A DNA stretch of 64,000 nucleotides, from contig JAXHOJ010000061.1 in assembly GCA_034519525.1 (NCBI GenBank), forward strand, positions 171,030-235,029. Reading direction: 5' to 3'. Under the pieces are notes generated by a model that ran no database searches, was not told the origin of the DNA, and saw nothing but the letters and a program-made list of their open reading frames with translations. Below, in pieces: positions 18,007-31,147 of the stretch (positions are counted from its first letter, which is position 1; every line of letters begins with the position of its first letter). A program made the position numbers and the translations under genes. This stretch comes from Gemmobacter sp034519525 (GTDB lineage: Bacteria; Pseudomonadota; Alphaproteobacteria; Rhodobacterales; Rhodobacteraceae).

Positions 18007-19688
18007 ATGTGCGCCAAAGCATCCATGGAAGAATTTGAAGCCCTCTTGAAAGAGAGCTTCGAGATTGACACCCCCGAAGAGGGTTCGGTTGTCAAAGGCC
18101 GGGTTATCGCCATCGAGGCGGGCCAGGCCATCATCGACGTCGGCTACAAGATGGAAGGCCGCGTTGATCTGAAAGAATTCGCGAACCCCGGCGAGACGCC
18201 CTCGATCAATATCGGCGACGAAGTCGAGGTCTATCTGGACCGTGTCGAAAACGCCCGTGGCGAAGCTGTCATCTCGCGTGACAAGGCCCGCCGCGAAGAA
18301 GCGTGGGACCGTCTGGAAAAAGCCTATGCCAACGAGACCCGGGTTGAAGGCGCGATCTTCGGCCGTGTCAAAGGTGGCTTCACTGTCGATCTGGGCGGCG
18401 CTGTTGCGTTCCTGCCGGGTTCGCAGGTCGATGTGCGCCCCGTGCGCGATGCTGGCCCGCTGATGGGCATCAAGCAGCCGTTCCAGATCCTGAAGATGGA
18501 CCGTCGCCGTGGCAACATCGTTGTCTCGCGCCGCGCGATCCTCGAAGAATCGCGCGCCGAACAGCGTGCTGAAGTCATCTCCAACCTGACCGAAGGCCAG
18601 ACCGTTGAAGGTGTTGTGAAGAACATCACCGAATATGGCGCTTTCGTTGATCTGGGCGGCGTTGACGGCCTGCTGCACGTCACCGACATGGCATGGCGCC
18701 GTGTGAACCATCCGTCGGAAATCCTGTCGATCGGTGAATCTGTCAAAGTGCAGGTCATCAAGATCAACAAGGAAACCCACCGTATCTCGCTCGGCATGAA
18801 GCAGCTGCAGTCGGATCCGTGGGATGCCGTGGAAAAAGCCTATCCGCTCAGCTCGGTCCACAAGGGCCGCGTCACCAACATCACCGATTACGGCGCCTTC
18901 GTGGAGCTGGAAGCCGGTGTCGAAGGTCTGGTTCACGTTTCCGAAATGTCCTGGACCAAGAAGAACGTGCACCCCGGCAAGATCGTTTCCACCTCGCAAG
19001 AGGTTGACGTCATGGTTCTGGAAATCGACAGCGCCAAGCGTCGCGTGTCGCTGGGCCTGAAACAGACCATGCGCAACCCGTGGGAAGTGTTTGCCGAAAC
19101 CCATCCGGTCGGCTCTGCCATCGAAGGCGAAGTCAAGAACATCACCGAATTCGGTCTGTTCGTGGGCCTGGACAACGACATCGACGGCATGGTTCACCTG
19201 TCCGACCTGTCGTGGGACCAGCGCGGCGAAGACGCCATCCAGAACTACCGCAAGGGCGACATGGTCAAGGCCGCTGTCACCGAAGTGGATGTCGAGAAAG
19301 AGCGTATCTCGCTCTCGATCAAGGCTCTGGGCGGACACCTTCTCCGATGCGGTTGACGGCGTGAAGCGCGGGTCGGTGATCACGGCTGACCGTCACCGCG
19401 ATCGAAGAAGGCGGCATCGAGTGCGATTACAACGGCATGAAATCCTTCATCCGTCGTTCGGACCTGTCCCGTGACCGTGCCGACCAGCGCCCCGAGCGTT
19501 TCCAGGTTGGCGACAAGGTTGATGTGCGCGTGACCAACGTGGACAGCAAGACCCGCCGTCTGGGCCTGTCGATCAAGGCGCGCGAAATCGCCGAAGAAAA
19601 AGAAGCCGTTGAACAGTATGGCTCGTCGGATTCGGGCGCATCGCTGGGCGATATCCTCGGCGCCGCTCTGCGTGGCGACCGCAACTGA
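18007..19688 (+). CDS. rpsA: 30S ribosomal protein S1 (two frameshifts in this sequence)
   Basis: This is ribosomal protein S1, the mRNA-binding protein needed for translation initiation. It is built from tandem S1 RNA-binding domains; repeats such as VVKNITEYGAFVDLGG, RVTNITDYGAFVELE and EVKNITEFGLFVGLD are visible. The frame breaks near 19334 (an extra G in GGCGGACACC) and again near 19386 (an extra C in ACGGCTGACC). Removing both restores DTFSDAVDGVKRGSVI and the last S1 domain, ending at 19688 with a normal length of about 560 aa. S1 is essential in Gram-negatives, so both are most likely sequence errors. AAGGA precedes the ATG at 18007. The cmk-rpsA-ihfB order is typical. Confidence 0.93.
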
Positions 19689-19948
19689 TCTTCACGGCTC
19701 CTGGCACGGACCGACACGGCCCCGAGCGACAGGCCGGGGCCATCGTGCCATTATGCGCTGTGCGGGAATTGCGCCGTCTCGGGCTTGCCGGCAAGTGGGG
19801 CTGGCCGCAGCGAAATTGCGACGTGGTTTGTCCTGTTTGCAGATCCCCGGATTTCAAATTTGCCGCCTTTAGCATTCTGTCTTGTCGAGACGAAACGCAG
19901 GGCCTAGCTGCCGGATGACCTTGCCACTGCCTGAGGGGGACATGTCGG

Positions 19949-20234
19949 ATGATCCGTTCGGAACTGATCCAGAAGATCGCGGATGAAAACCCGCATCTGT
20001 ACCAGCGGGATGTCGAGAAGATCGTGAACACGATCTTCGAAGAGATCATCGAGGCGCATGGCGCGCGGCGACCGGGTTGAACTGCGCGGTTTTGGCGCGT
20101 TTTCGGTCAAGAAGCGCGATGCGCGGACAGGCCGCAACCCGCGCACCGGCGAAGCCGTTGAGGTGGATGACAAGAAGGTGCCGTTCTTCAAGACCGGCAA
20201 GCTGCTGCGCGACCGGCTGAACGGCAAGGCCTGA
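19949..20234 (+). CDS. ihfB: Integration host factor subunit beta (frameshifted in this sequence)
   Basis: This DNA-bending HU/IHF-family protein forms a heterodimer with IhfA. The N-terminal MIRSELIQKIADENPHL is canonical. An extra C near 20057 breaks the frame in ...EEIIEA. Without it the sequence continues MARGDRVELRGFGAF, the GRNPRTGEAV DNA-intercalating arm, VPFFKTGKLLRDRLNG and a stop at 20234, giving the usual length of about 94 aa. Position after rpsA and before lapA is standard. The alternative, that the gene is truly broken, is less likely because neighbouring essential genes show the same kind of defect. Confidence 0.9.
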
Positions 20235-20275
20235 GGGCCGGGCACCTGCCAGGAATTAAGGAGGCCGGACGGCCG

Positions 20276-20644
20276 ATGCTGCGATATCTGCGTTACCTCG
20301 TTCTGTTTTTCATCGCGCTGTGCCTGCTGACCGTCGGCGCTTGGCGAACCGCGACGCCGGTGACGGTGCAAGCGCCCTGCCGGAGGATGTGGCCGCCGTC
20401 CTGGGCTATGGCTGGCCGATGCGAACTGCCGCTGTTCGTGGTGATCTTCTGGGGGCGTGGCTTGCTGGGCTGCTGATCGGCTTTGTCTGGGAATGGCTGC
20501 GCGAACATCGTTATCGCGCGGTGGCCAGCACCAAGGCCGCCGAGGCCAGCCGGTTGCAGCGCGAGCTGGCCGCCATGCGCGATGCCAAGGGCGAAGTGCA
20601 GCAGGATGAGATCGTGGCCCTGATGGATCAGACGTGCGGCCTGA
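20276..20644 (+). pseudogene. lapA: LapA-domain membrane protein, multiply frameshifted
   Basis: The N-terminus MLRYLRYLVLFFIALCLLTV is one membrane helix. After several indels between about 20340 and 20460 the text resumes as a second helix and tail, AGLLIGFVWEWLREHRYRAV, followed by a coiled KAAEASRLQRELAAMRD segment. This is the two-helix plus coiled-coil pattern of LapA/YciS-type proteins, which help control LPS assembly. The gene normally lies between ihfB and trpF in this family, as here. A final indel near the end would let it stop at 20642-20644. The lesions are of the same kind as in its neighbours and are probably sequence errors. Confidence 0.7.
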
Positions 20645-20647
20645 TCG

Positions 20648-21280
20648 GTGCCGGATATCCGTGTGAAGATCTGCGGTCTGCGGACTGTGGCCGATGTGGC
20701 GGCGGTTGCGGCGGCGGGGGCTGCCTATGCGGGCTTCGTATTCTTTCCCAAAAGCCCGCGTCATCTGACACTTGCGCAAGCGCGTGAACTGGCTTTGGTG
20801 GCGCCGGTCGGTCTGGCCAAGGTGGCGCTGGTGGTGGATGCGGATGATGCCGCGCTGGATGCGATCATCGAGGCGGTGCCGCTGGACATGCTGCAACTGC
20901 ACGGGCACGAAACGCCCGACCGCGTGGCCGAGATCCGCGCGCGCTATGGCCTGCCGGTGATGAAGGCGGTGGGCGTGGCGGATGAAGGCGATCTGGCGCG
21001 ATCTTTGATTATTCGACCGTGGCGGATCAGCTGCTGATCGACGCCAAGCCGCCGCGCAATGCGGATCTGCCGGGCGGCAATGGTCTGTCTTTCGACTGGC
21101 GGCTGGTGGCGCAGCGGCGCTGGCTGCGGCCCTGGATGCTGGCGGGCGGGCTGACCCCCGACAATGTGGCCGAGGCCGTGCGGCTGACCGGCGCGCGGCA
21201 GGTCGATGTGTCCTCGGGGGTGAAGCCGCCCGGGTGAAGATCCCCTGCGCGCTGGCGCGTCAAGCGATGCGGCGCATCTG
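20648..21280 (+). CDS. trpF: Phosphoribosylanthranilate isomerase (frameshifted in this sequence)
   Basis: This TIM-barrel enzyme converts N-(5-phosphoribosyl)anthranilate to CdRP in tryptophan synthesis. It starts at GTG 20648 with PDIRVKICGLR, which carries the catalytic Cys. GFVFFPKSPRHL and LQLHGHE are conserved. A missing G near 21000 breaks the frame before FDYSTVADQLLIDAK. In the new frame the phosphate-binding WMLAGGLTPDNV and DVSSGV segments are intact. A second small lesion near 21220 obscures the true end, which I place at about 21280. It is followed by trpB, the usual trp grouping. Confidence 0.87.
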
Positions 21281-21443
21281 ATCCGCGCACGGTTGCCCGT
21301 GCGCTGCCGCAGCCGGGGCGATACTGTTCGCAAATAAGCCTGCGGCGAAGTTTACGCATGACTACCGCTTTGCAGCCAGCGTCGGCGCCTAAGGCCGCCA
21401 TCGCGCAGATTTCCGAGGGCAAGGGCGCCATCAGGAGGTGACC

Positions 21444-22679
<1,236 letters not shown>

Positions 22680-22739
22680 GGCGTAAAGAACGGATCTGGC
22701 GCGGATTTTGCGCCGGTATCGCCCATAAACTTTGGTTTA

Positions 22740-22771
22740 GGCCCCGATTCCTTGTGGATCGGGGCCTTTTT
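22740..22771 (+). terminator. Rho-independent terminator of trpB
   Basis: A stem GGCCCCGAT/ATCGGGGCC with a 9-nt loop is followed by TTTTT. It lies about 60 bp past trpB and is a classic intrinsic terminator that closes the trpF-trpB unit. Confidence 0.88.
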
Positions 22772-22904
22772 AAACGCTCTGCGCATGGATCGGCCTGCAT
22801 TTATCGCATGGGATGGCGGGGCCGGATCGGATCGGGCCTGTTGGCCCCGAGTCGCGGCAGGGCACTGCGATCCGCCAGATCGCGTATGAGGGAGTTGAGT
22901 GATT

Positions 22905-23474
22905 ATGAACCTGAGCTGGCAAACCCTGATGGCAGGTGTGGCTGCCATCGCGCTGATGGCGGGGCCTGTGGCCGCCGAGGGCGATGATACGGCTGTTTCG
23001 GAAGAAACCACCTATGAGGAAACCCCGGTAGACGAGGCTGCACCGGAAGAAACCCCGGTGGATGAGACGCTGGTTGACCCGATGCCGCGCGGCCCCGAGG
23101 ATTGCGATTTCTGCCGTGGTGAAGATGGTGGTGACGTGGTCGAGGAAGAGCCCGCCGAAGAGCCGGTGGTGATCGAGGATGACGGCATCGTCTGGGCCGG
23201 TGGCAGCCCGGATTTCTGCGAGGCCTGCGGCGGCGAAGTGGTTGAACTGACGGATGGCGAAGCGCTGCCGGATGATATGGAAGATTTCCCCCAGATCATC
23301 GACGATACCGAAGTGCTGGCCGATGTGCCCGAAGCCATGCAAAGCGGTATCCAGGACCGCACGAAAACCGTGACCGGCTCGGATGCTCAGGAACGCCATG
23401 TGGAACATCGGGCCACCCGGCGGATGGTCGGCGCCTGCGATGCGGATGACGCCTCGGGCCGTTGCACCGACTGA
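22905..23474 (+). CDS. Secreted acidic protein with two CxxC pairs, unknown
   Basis: This 189-aa protein has a signal peptide (cleavage about residue 25 after GPVAA). The mature part is very acidic, with near-repeats of EETPVDE (about 34-54). Two cysteine pairs follow, CDFC and CEAC, roughly 40 residues apart, in Asp/Glu-rich surroundings. A basic, His-containing tail carries two more cysteines. I do not recognise a family. The paired CxxC motifs in an acidic secreted protein would suit metal binding, which is inference only. The ATG at 22905 (GAGGGAG 10 nt upstream) is preferred to the GTG at 22899. It heads a small same-strand group with the next two genes. Confidence 0.6.
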   Translation: MNLSWQTLMAGVAAIALMAGPVAAEGDDTAVSEETTYEETPVDEAAPEETPVDETLVDPMPRGPEDCDFCRGEDGGDVVEEEPAEEPVVIEDDGIVWAGGSPDFCEACGGEVVELTDGEALPDDMEDFPQIIDDTEVLADVPEAMQSGIQDRTKTVTGSDAQERHVEHRATRRMVGACDADDASGRCTD

Positions 23475-23577
23475 ACCACGAAGGATTGACGCCTGCCCTG
23501 TGGCGGGCGGATAATCAGGGCTCGCCCGGCAGGGCGGGCCATATCGGATGGCCATATGGCAGGCAGGAGACGGCCGG

Positions 23578-23985
23578 ATGTTGCGCAGGCTGACACTTAC
23601 CCTCGGGGCGCTGTGCATGCTGGCCACGCCGCTCGCGGCGGAAACGCTGCAGGATCAGCTGGCCGCCCAGCTGCGGGCGCAGGGCTATCATTCGATCACC
23701 ACCAGCAGCACCTGGCTGGGGCGGTTGCGCATCGTGGCGCTGATCGACGGCGCGCGGCGCGAGATCGTGATGAACCCGTATACCGGCGAAATCCTGCGGG
23801 ATTATCAGGGCCCCGAGATCCTGACGGCAGGCGGCGGGTCGCGCGGAACCGCGCGTGACGGCGCCACAGCCGCCGCAGATACCGCCACATCCACCGTGGT
23901 GCGGGATGTTCAGGACATCGTCAAACAGGAAGCGCTGAGCGATCCGGCCAATGCTGGCGGCGGCACGCAGGCAGCCGGCGAATGA
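23578..23985 (+). CDS. Secreted PepSY-like small protein
   Basis: This 135-aa protein has a signal peptide (about residues 1-22, ending LAAE). A compact domain follows whose REIVMNPYTGEILRDY segment (about 62-77) is typical of PepSY-like periplasmic domains. The tail is Ala/Thr/Gly-rich. The ATG at 23578 has CAGGAGA 8-9 nt upstream; an in-frame ATG 30 bp earlier would spoil the signal peptide. Its end overlaps the next gene by ATGA, so it is coupled to the membrane LuxR-type protein. It could act as a periplasmic partner or sensor input for that protein (inference). Confidence 0.68.
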   Translation: MLRRLTLTLGALCMLATPLAAETLQDQLAAQLRAQGYHSITTSSTWLGRLRIVALIDGARREIVMNPYTGEILRDYQGPEILTAGGGSRGTARDGATAAADTATSTVVRDVQDIVKQEALSDPANAGGGTQAAGE

Positions 23986-24572
23986 TGGGGCGGCTGCGGG
24001 GCGGGTTGCGGGCGATCCTGACGCGCGGGTTTGTGGGCATTGCCGCGCTTCTGGTGGTGCAGGCCCTGTGCACGGCGGTGTTCGTTTCGGATATCCTGTC
24101 CTCCTTGCTGGGGTTCCGGCGGGTTCCGGTGGCCTGGCAGCTGCGCGAGCTGATCGAGATCGGCGCTGCGGCGGGGCTGCTGATCGGCATCGGGCTGGGC
24201 GGCTGGGCGCTGCGTCTGGCGCGGCAAGAGCGGAACGCGGCCGAGGCGCGGCTGAAGCGGGCTTCGGGCGCCTTTGCCGAAGTGCTGGGCCAGCGCTTTG
24301 CCGAATGGGGGCTGACACCGGCGGAGCGGGATGTGGCGCTGTTTGCCATCAAGGGCATGTCCACCGCGCAGATTGCCGAATTGCGCGCGACATCCGAAGG
24401 CACGGTCAAGGCGCAGACCAATGCGATCTATCGCAAGGCGGGCGTGACCGGGCGATCACAGCTGCTGGCGCTGTTCATCGAAGAGCTGATGGAGGATCAA
24501 AGCCCGATGGCCCTGGCCGCGCTGCCGCATGCGGCGCGAAGGGCGGGCGCCCGGGCGGATGAGGCGGCCTGA
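23982..24572 (+). CDS. Membrane-anchored LuxR-type HTH protein
   Basis: This 196-aa protein has two N-terminal membrane helices (about 16-38 and 58-78), a short coiled linker (QERNAAEARLKRA), and a C-terminal LuxR/GerE helix-turn-helix. The LTPAERDVALFAIKGMSTAQ segment and ATSEGTVKAQTNAIYRKAGV are the scaffold and recognition helices. It has no receiver domain. DNA binding directly from the membrane, controlled by a periplasmic signal, is a reasonable inference, especially because it is coupled (ATGA) to a secreted PepSY-like protein. Its target is unknown. Confidence 0.8.
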   Translation: MMGRLRGGLRAILTRGFVGIAALLVVQALCTAVFVSDILSSLLGFRRVPVAWQLRELIEIGAAAGLLIGIGLGGWALRLARQERNAAEARLKRASGAFAEVLGQRFAEWGLTPAERDVALFAIKGMSTAQIAELRATSEGTVKAQTNAIYRKAGVTGRSQLLALFIEELMEDQSPMALAALPHAARRAGARADEAA

Positions 24573-24573
24573 G

Positions 24574-24960
24574 CTATTCGGCCGGCAGATCGGTTGCGTA
24601 AAGCCGCAGGATGGAAAGTGGCACGATATCCAGCGTGCGGATATGCGTTGCGGCCAGCCGGATGCGCGGGGCGGCGCCTTCCTCATGCGCCTGCAGGAAT
24701 CGCGCGGCGCAGAGGCACCACTGATCGCCAGGGTTCAGCCCGGCAAAGCCATATTCGGGGCGCGGGGTGGACAGGTCATTGCCCAGATATTTCGACATGG
24801 CCAGAAATTCTGCCGTCATCTCGGCGCAGACGGTGTGGCGGCCACGATCTGCCGGGCCGGTATCACAGCAGCCATCGCGCCAGAAGCCGGTCTTCGGGGC
24901 TGTGGAGCAGCTTTGCAAGGCTTCGCCCAGCACATTGGCGGAGCTTTCCTTTTCAGACAT
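24574..24960 (-). CDS. DUF2237 family protein
   Basis: This 128-aa protein matches the DUF2237 pattern: NVLGEALQSCSTAPKTGFWR near the N-terminus, DTGPADRGRHTVCAEMTAEF in the middle, and PGDQWCLCAARFLQAHEEG toward the end, with conserved cysteines. The family has no established function. It ends 2 bp from the convergent LuxR-type gene and is a single gene on the minus strand, with pth upstream on the same strand after an 81-bp gap. Confidence 0.88.
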   Translation of the reverse strand: MSEKESSANVLGEALQSCSTAPKTGFWRDGCCDTGPADRGRHTVCAEMTAEFLAMSKYLGNDLSTPRPEYGFAGLNPGDQWCLCAARFLQAHEEGAAPRIRLAATHIRTLDIVPLSILRLYATDLPAE

Positions 24961-25041
24961 CGGCAGTCTCCATTTCCGGGCATGATGGCCAGTTTGCGCC
25001 GTGAGGGCGCGGGGCGTAAAGCCCTGATCGGGCGCAGCCCG

Positions 25042-25761
25042 TCAACGAAAGCGGTCTGCCAGCTTTTGCAGCGCGCTGCGGGCATCGGCGGGGGCTTCTG
25101 CGGCCGGTTCTGCGGGGGCCTTTGTGGCGGGGGCCTTGGCAGGCGCCGGGCTGGTGGCCGGTTCGGCCCGCGCCGTGCCGGTGGAGGGGCGCGGCGGTGC
25201 GGTGCGCAGGGCGACGGCATTCAGGAAGCGGGCGCTGTCACCGGATGCCAGGGCAGGGGCGCCATCACACAGACCGCGCAGCAGATCATCCAGCCAGTTC
25301 TGATCAGCCTTGCCGAAATCATGCAGCACATAACCCGCCACCGCATCCTTGTGCCCTGGGTGACCGATGCCCAGCCGGACGCGGTGATAGGCCTCGCCCA
25401 CATGGGCATGGATCGACCGCAGGCCGTTATGCCCGGCATGGCCGCCGCCGGTTTTCACCCGCAGGCGACCGGGCGCCAGATCCAGCTCGTCATGGAACAC
25501 CGTCAGGTCATTAGGCGTCAGCTTGTAGAAGCGCAAAGCCTCGCCCACCGACTGGCCCGACAGGTTCATGAAGGTTTCGGGTTTCAGCAGCACCAGCTTT
25601 TCCGACCCCAGCCGCCCTTCGGCCACCAGCCCCTGAAAGGCGCGGCGCCAGGGGCCGAAGCCGTGATCGGCGGCGATCCGGTCCAGCGCCATGAAGCCGA
25701 TGTTGTGGCGGTTGCCCGCATATTTCCCGCCCGGATTTCCCAGACCGACCCAGATCCGCAT
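25042..25761 (-). CDS. pth: Peptidyl-tRNA hydrolase
   Basis: This enzyme releases peptides from stalled peptidyl-tRNA. The bacterial Pth fold is clear: GLGNPGGKYAGNRHNIGF at the N-terminus with the catalytic His at H19, then PETFMNLSGQSV, FHDELDLAPG and GGGHAGHNGLRSI. The core ends near residue 185. The protein then has an unusual 50-residue Pro/Ala/Lys-rich tail (about 190-239), which makes it longer (239 aa) than typical Pth (about 190 aa) and is probably disordered. Confidence 0.95.
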   Translation of the reverse strand: MRIWVGLGNPGGKYAGNRHNIGFMALDRIAADHGFGPWRRAFQGLVAEGRLGSEKLVLLKPETFMNLSGQSVGEALRFYKLTPNDLTVFHDELDLAPGRLRVKTGGGHAGHNGLRSIHAHVGEAYHRVRLGIGHPGHKDAVAGYVLHDFGKADQNWLDDLLRGLCDGAPALASGDSARFLNAVALRTAPPRPSTGTARAEPATSPAPAKAPATKAPAEPAAEAPADARSALQKLADRFR

Positions 25762-25885
25762 TGCGACCTCTTAGCGCTTGACCTTGCCCCCTAATGCCCC
25801 GATTTTGCGCCGGAAGCCAGACATTGCGCCCCGCGGCCCGCGCAGATCCAGCCATCTTTCCCGCCAGATGCCAGGAGAACAGCAG

Positions 25886-26203
25886 ATGTATCTGACCATG
25901 AACCGTTTCAAGGTGAAACCGGGGCAGGAGGCCGCCTTCGAGGCGGTCTGGAAAAGCCGCGACAGCCAGCTGCCGCAGGTGCCGGGCTTTGTATCCTTTC
26001 ACCTGATGAAAGGGGCCGTGACCGAGGATTACACGCTTTATGCCTCGCATACCCTGTGGGACAGCGAGGCGGCCTTTACCGACTGGACGAAATCCGAGGC
26101 GTTCCGCATGGCGCACAAGGGCGCGGGGGGGCATGGCGACATCTATGCAGGCCGCCCGGAGCTGGAGGTTTTCGCCTCGGTCCAGCATATCGCCGCCGGT
26201 TGA
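25886..26203 (+). CDS. Antibiotic biosynthesis monooxygenase (ABM) domain protein
   Basis: This 105-aa protein of the dimeric alpha-beta barrel ABM fold starts MYLTMNRFKVKPGQEAAFE. SFHLMKGA and YASHTLWDSEAAFTDW complete the pattern, including the central conserved Trp, and the C-terminus is SEAFRMAHKG followed by a strand. Family members include heme-degrading IsdG-like and quinone-modifying enzymes; nothing here decides between them. The ATG at 25886 follows CAGGAGA; an ATG 108 bp upstream would overlap the divergent pth promoter region. Confidence 0.83.
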   Translation: MYLTMNRFKVKPGQEAAFEAVWKSRDSQLPQVPGFVSFHLMKGAVTEDYTLYASHTLWDSEAAFTDWTKSEAFRMAHKGAGGHGDIYAGRPELEVFASVQHIAAG

Positions 26204-26251
26204 CAAGCCCGCCCGCCCGGCTGACCTTCGCGCAAAAGCAGGAGGTGGGCG

Positions 26252-27226
26252 GTGCGGGCCACGGTTGTCTGTTCGATGCGCAACGAGGGCGCCTTCCTGC
26301 TGGAATGGGTCTGCTGGTATCGGATGCTGGGCTTCACCGACATTCTGGTGATGACCAATGATTGCAGCGACCATTCGCCCGCGCTGCTGCAGGCGCTGGC
26401 CGCAGCGGGCTGGCTGCATCATCTGGATTGCGCAGTGGTGCCGGGGGAAAAGGTGGTGGCGGCCAAGCTGAAACTGGCGCGGCGTCATCGCAGTGTGCGT
26501 CGGGCGGACCGGGTTCTGGTCTGCGATGTGGATGAATTTCTGGTGATCCACCGGGGCGCGGGCCTTCTGGCCGATCTGCTGGCGGTGGCGCCGGATGCGC
26601 TGGCCATGGCGATCAACTGGCGGGTCTTTGGCACGGCGGGGCGGATGCAGTGGGAGGATGGGCTGGTGCATCGGCAGTTTCTGCGCGCAGGGCCGACACG
26701 CAACCGGATTTCGCGCTGGATCAAGGTGATCCATGGCCAGCCCTTGGCCTTTCGGGCGCTGGGGGAACATGGGCCGAAGCTGCCTGATCCGGCGCGGCTG
26801 ACCGGCGCGGTGCAGATGGTGAACAGCGAGGGGGCAGAGGTGCCGGGCTGGGGCGGCAGCGTCTATCTGCGCCAGCTGCCGCAGGGGCTGACCACCCATG
26901 CCGTGGCGCAGATGAACCATTACATGCTGCGGTCGGAAGACAGCTGGGCGCTGAAACGCGGCAGCCTGTCGGCAGTGGCGGGGAAGGACCGTTACAACGA
27001 CAGCTATTACGAGTCGACCAACCGCAACGAGATGGAGGACACTTCGGCCCTGCGCCATGCCGCCCGGTTCGACGCGATCCATGCGCAGGCCATGGCGCTG
27101 CCGGAGGTCGCCCGGCTGCATCACCTGTGCTGCGCCGATTATGCCGCCCGACTGGCAGAGGCTGCGGGCATCGCGCCACAGGCGGATGCGCGCTGGCGCT
27201 GGCATATGGGGCAGGCGGGGGGCTGA
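26252..27226 (+). CDS. Glycosyltransferase family 2 / GT92-like protein
   Basis: The 324-aa protein begins VCSMRNEGAFLLEWVCWYRM, the N-terminal pattern of a group of GT2/GT92-like glycosyltransferases. It continues with TNDCSDHSPALL and a DVDEFL motif (about 91-96) that matches the metal- and nucleotide-sugar-binding DxD. The rest of the fold contains HYMLRSEDSW, common in this group. The start is GTG at 26252 with AGGAGG about 9 nt upstream. The acceptor is unknown; a role in surface polysaccharide is likely only by family. A bidirectional terminator lies just after it. Confidence 0.82.
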   Translation: MRATVVCSMRNEGAFLLEWVCWYRMLGFTDILVMTNDCSDHSPALLQALAAAGWLHHLDCAVVPGEKVVAAKLKLARRHRSVRRADRVLVCDVDEFLVIHRGAGLLADLLAVAPDALAMAINWRVFGTAGRMQWEDGLVHRQFLRAGPTRNRISRWIKVIHGQPLAFRALGEHGPKLPDPARLTGAVQMVNSEGAEVPGWGGSVYLRQLPQGLTTHAVAQMNHYMLRSEDSWALKRGSLSAVAGKDRYNDSYYESTNRNEMEDTSALRHAARFDAIHAQAMALPEVARLHHLCCADYAARLAEAAGIAPQADARWRWHMGQAGG

Positions 27227-27236
27227 GCCGCAAAGC

Positions 27237-27264
27237 AAAAGGCGCGCCCGGGGCGCGCCTTTTG
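27237..27264. terminator. Bidirectional terminator between glycosyltransferase gene and carB
   Basis: AAAAGGCGCGCC-CG-GGGCGCGCCTTTTG forms a strong GC stem with A-tracts before and T-tracts after. It therefore works in both directions and separates the convergent glycosyltransferase and carB genes. Confidence 0.85.
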
Positions 27265-27297
27265 TGTTCATGTCGGGTCAGATCACCCCTGCCCAGG

Positions 27298-30642
<3,345 letters not shown>

Positions 30643-31147
30643 GGCGGACCCCGTGTGAGCGTGCAGACCGCGCCCCGTGCGGCACGCGGTAATCTGGATT
30701 CGATGGCGAAGCGCAAATTGACGCGGGTTATAGTCAGGCGAGGCCGGGGCGCAAGGGTGAATGCGTCTTTGGTGGGATGGCGGCGGTGTCTGGGGCAGAG
30801 CGCGATCCGCCGACCGTCCGGTGGACGGTCGGCCGCGCGATTGGCGCTGCCGCAAGGCAGGGCCAAGGGGCAGGCCGTTTGCGTGTCGCCGGGGCACGGG
30901 GAGCGACCGCCCGGCGGGCGAGAAGCGCCCGCCCCCCGCAGGGCGGGCGCTGCCCGTGCTTTTGCGCACGGGCAGGATTGCGGCACTGGTCCGCCCGGGG
31001 CGCGCAACGATGGTTGCGCGCCTGGCATCCTGGGTGTTTGGTCTGCCCTGCTCCCGGCGTTCCGGCGCGTTTTCCTGTCGTATCCGCTCTGGCCGCACCG
31101 GGGGGCGGGTGCTAGATCGCAGGGCAGCAAGGCAAGGAGACTGACGC
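30643..31147. other. 505-bp intergenic region carB / pabB
   Basis: This divergent gap holds no convincing gene. Most of it (30800-31021) is copy 2 of the multi-hairpin element. The 150 bp next to carB should contain its promoter, but I see no confident -35/-10 pair. The last 120 bp before pabB end in the ribosome site AAGGAGA at about 31133-31139. Confidence 0.7.
30800..31021 (+). repeat. Multi-hairpin structured element, copy 2
   Basis: The order is the same as copy 1 (16371-16600, minus): hairpin CCGACCGTCC-GGT-GGACGGTCGG (30810-30832), GCGATTGG, hairpin CTGCC-GCAA-GGCAG, GGCCAAGGGGC, GCCGGGGCACGGGG, a GCGCCCGCC/GGCGGGCGC-type stem (about 30926-30950), CTGCCCGTGC/GCACGGGCAG (about 30951-30974), GGATTGCGG, then GCGCGCAAC-GATG-GTTGCGCGC (31000-31021), which is identical to copy 1. 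The first stem shares almost no sequence with its counterpart yet pairs perfectly. It could be a mobile palindromic repeat or a structured RNA. Confidence 0.75.

Noticed and set aside
16299..18134. A minus-strand frame ending near the structured element, translating copy 1 as an Ala/Arg-rich peptide
   Set aside because: It is antisense to cmk and a secreted-protein gene. The matching region of copy 2 changes frame several times, so conservation follows the hairpins, not a peptide.
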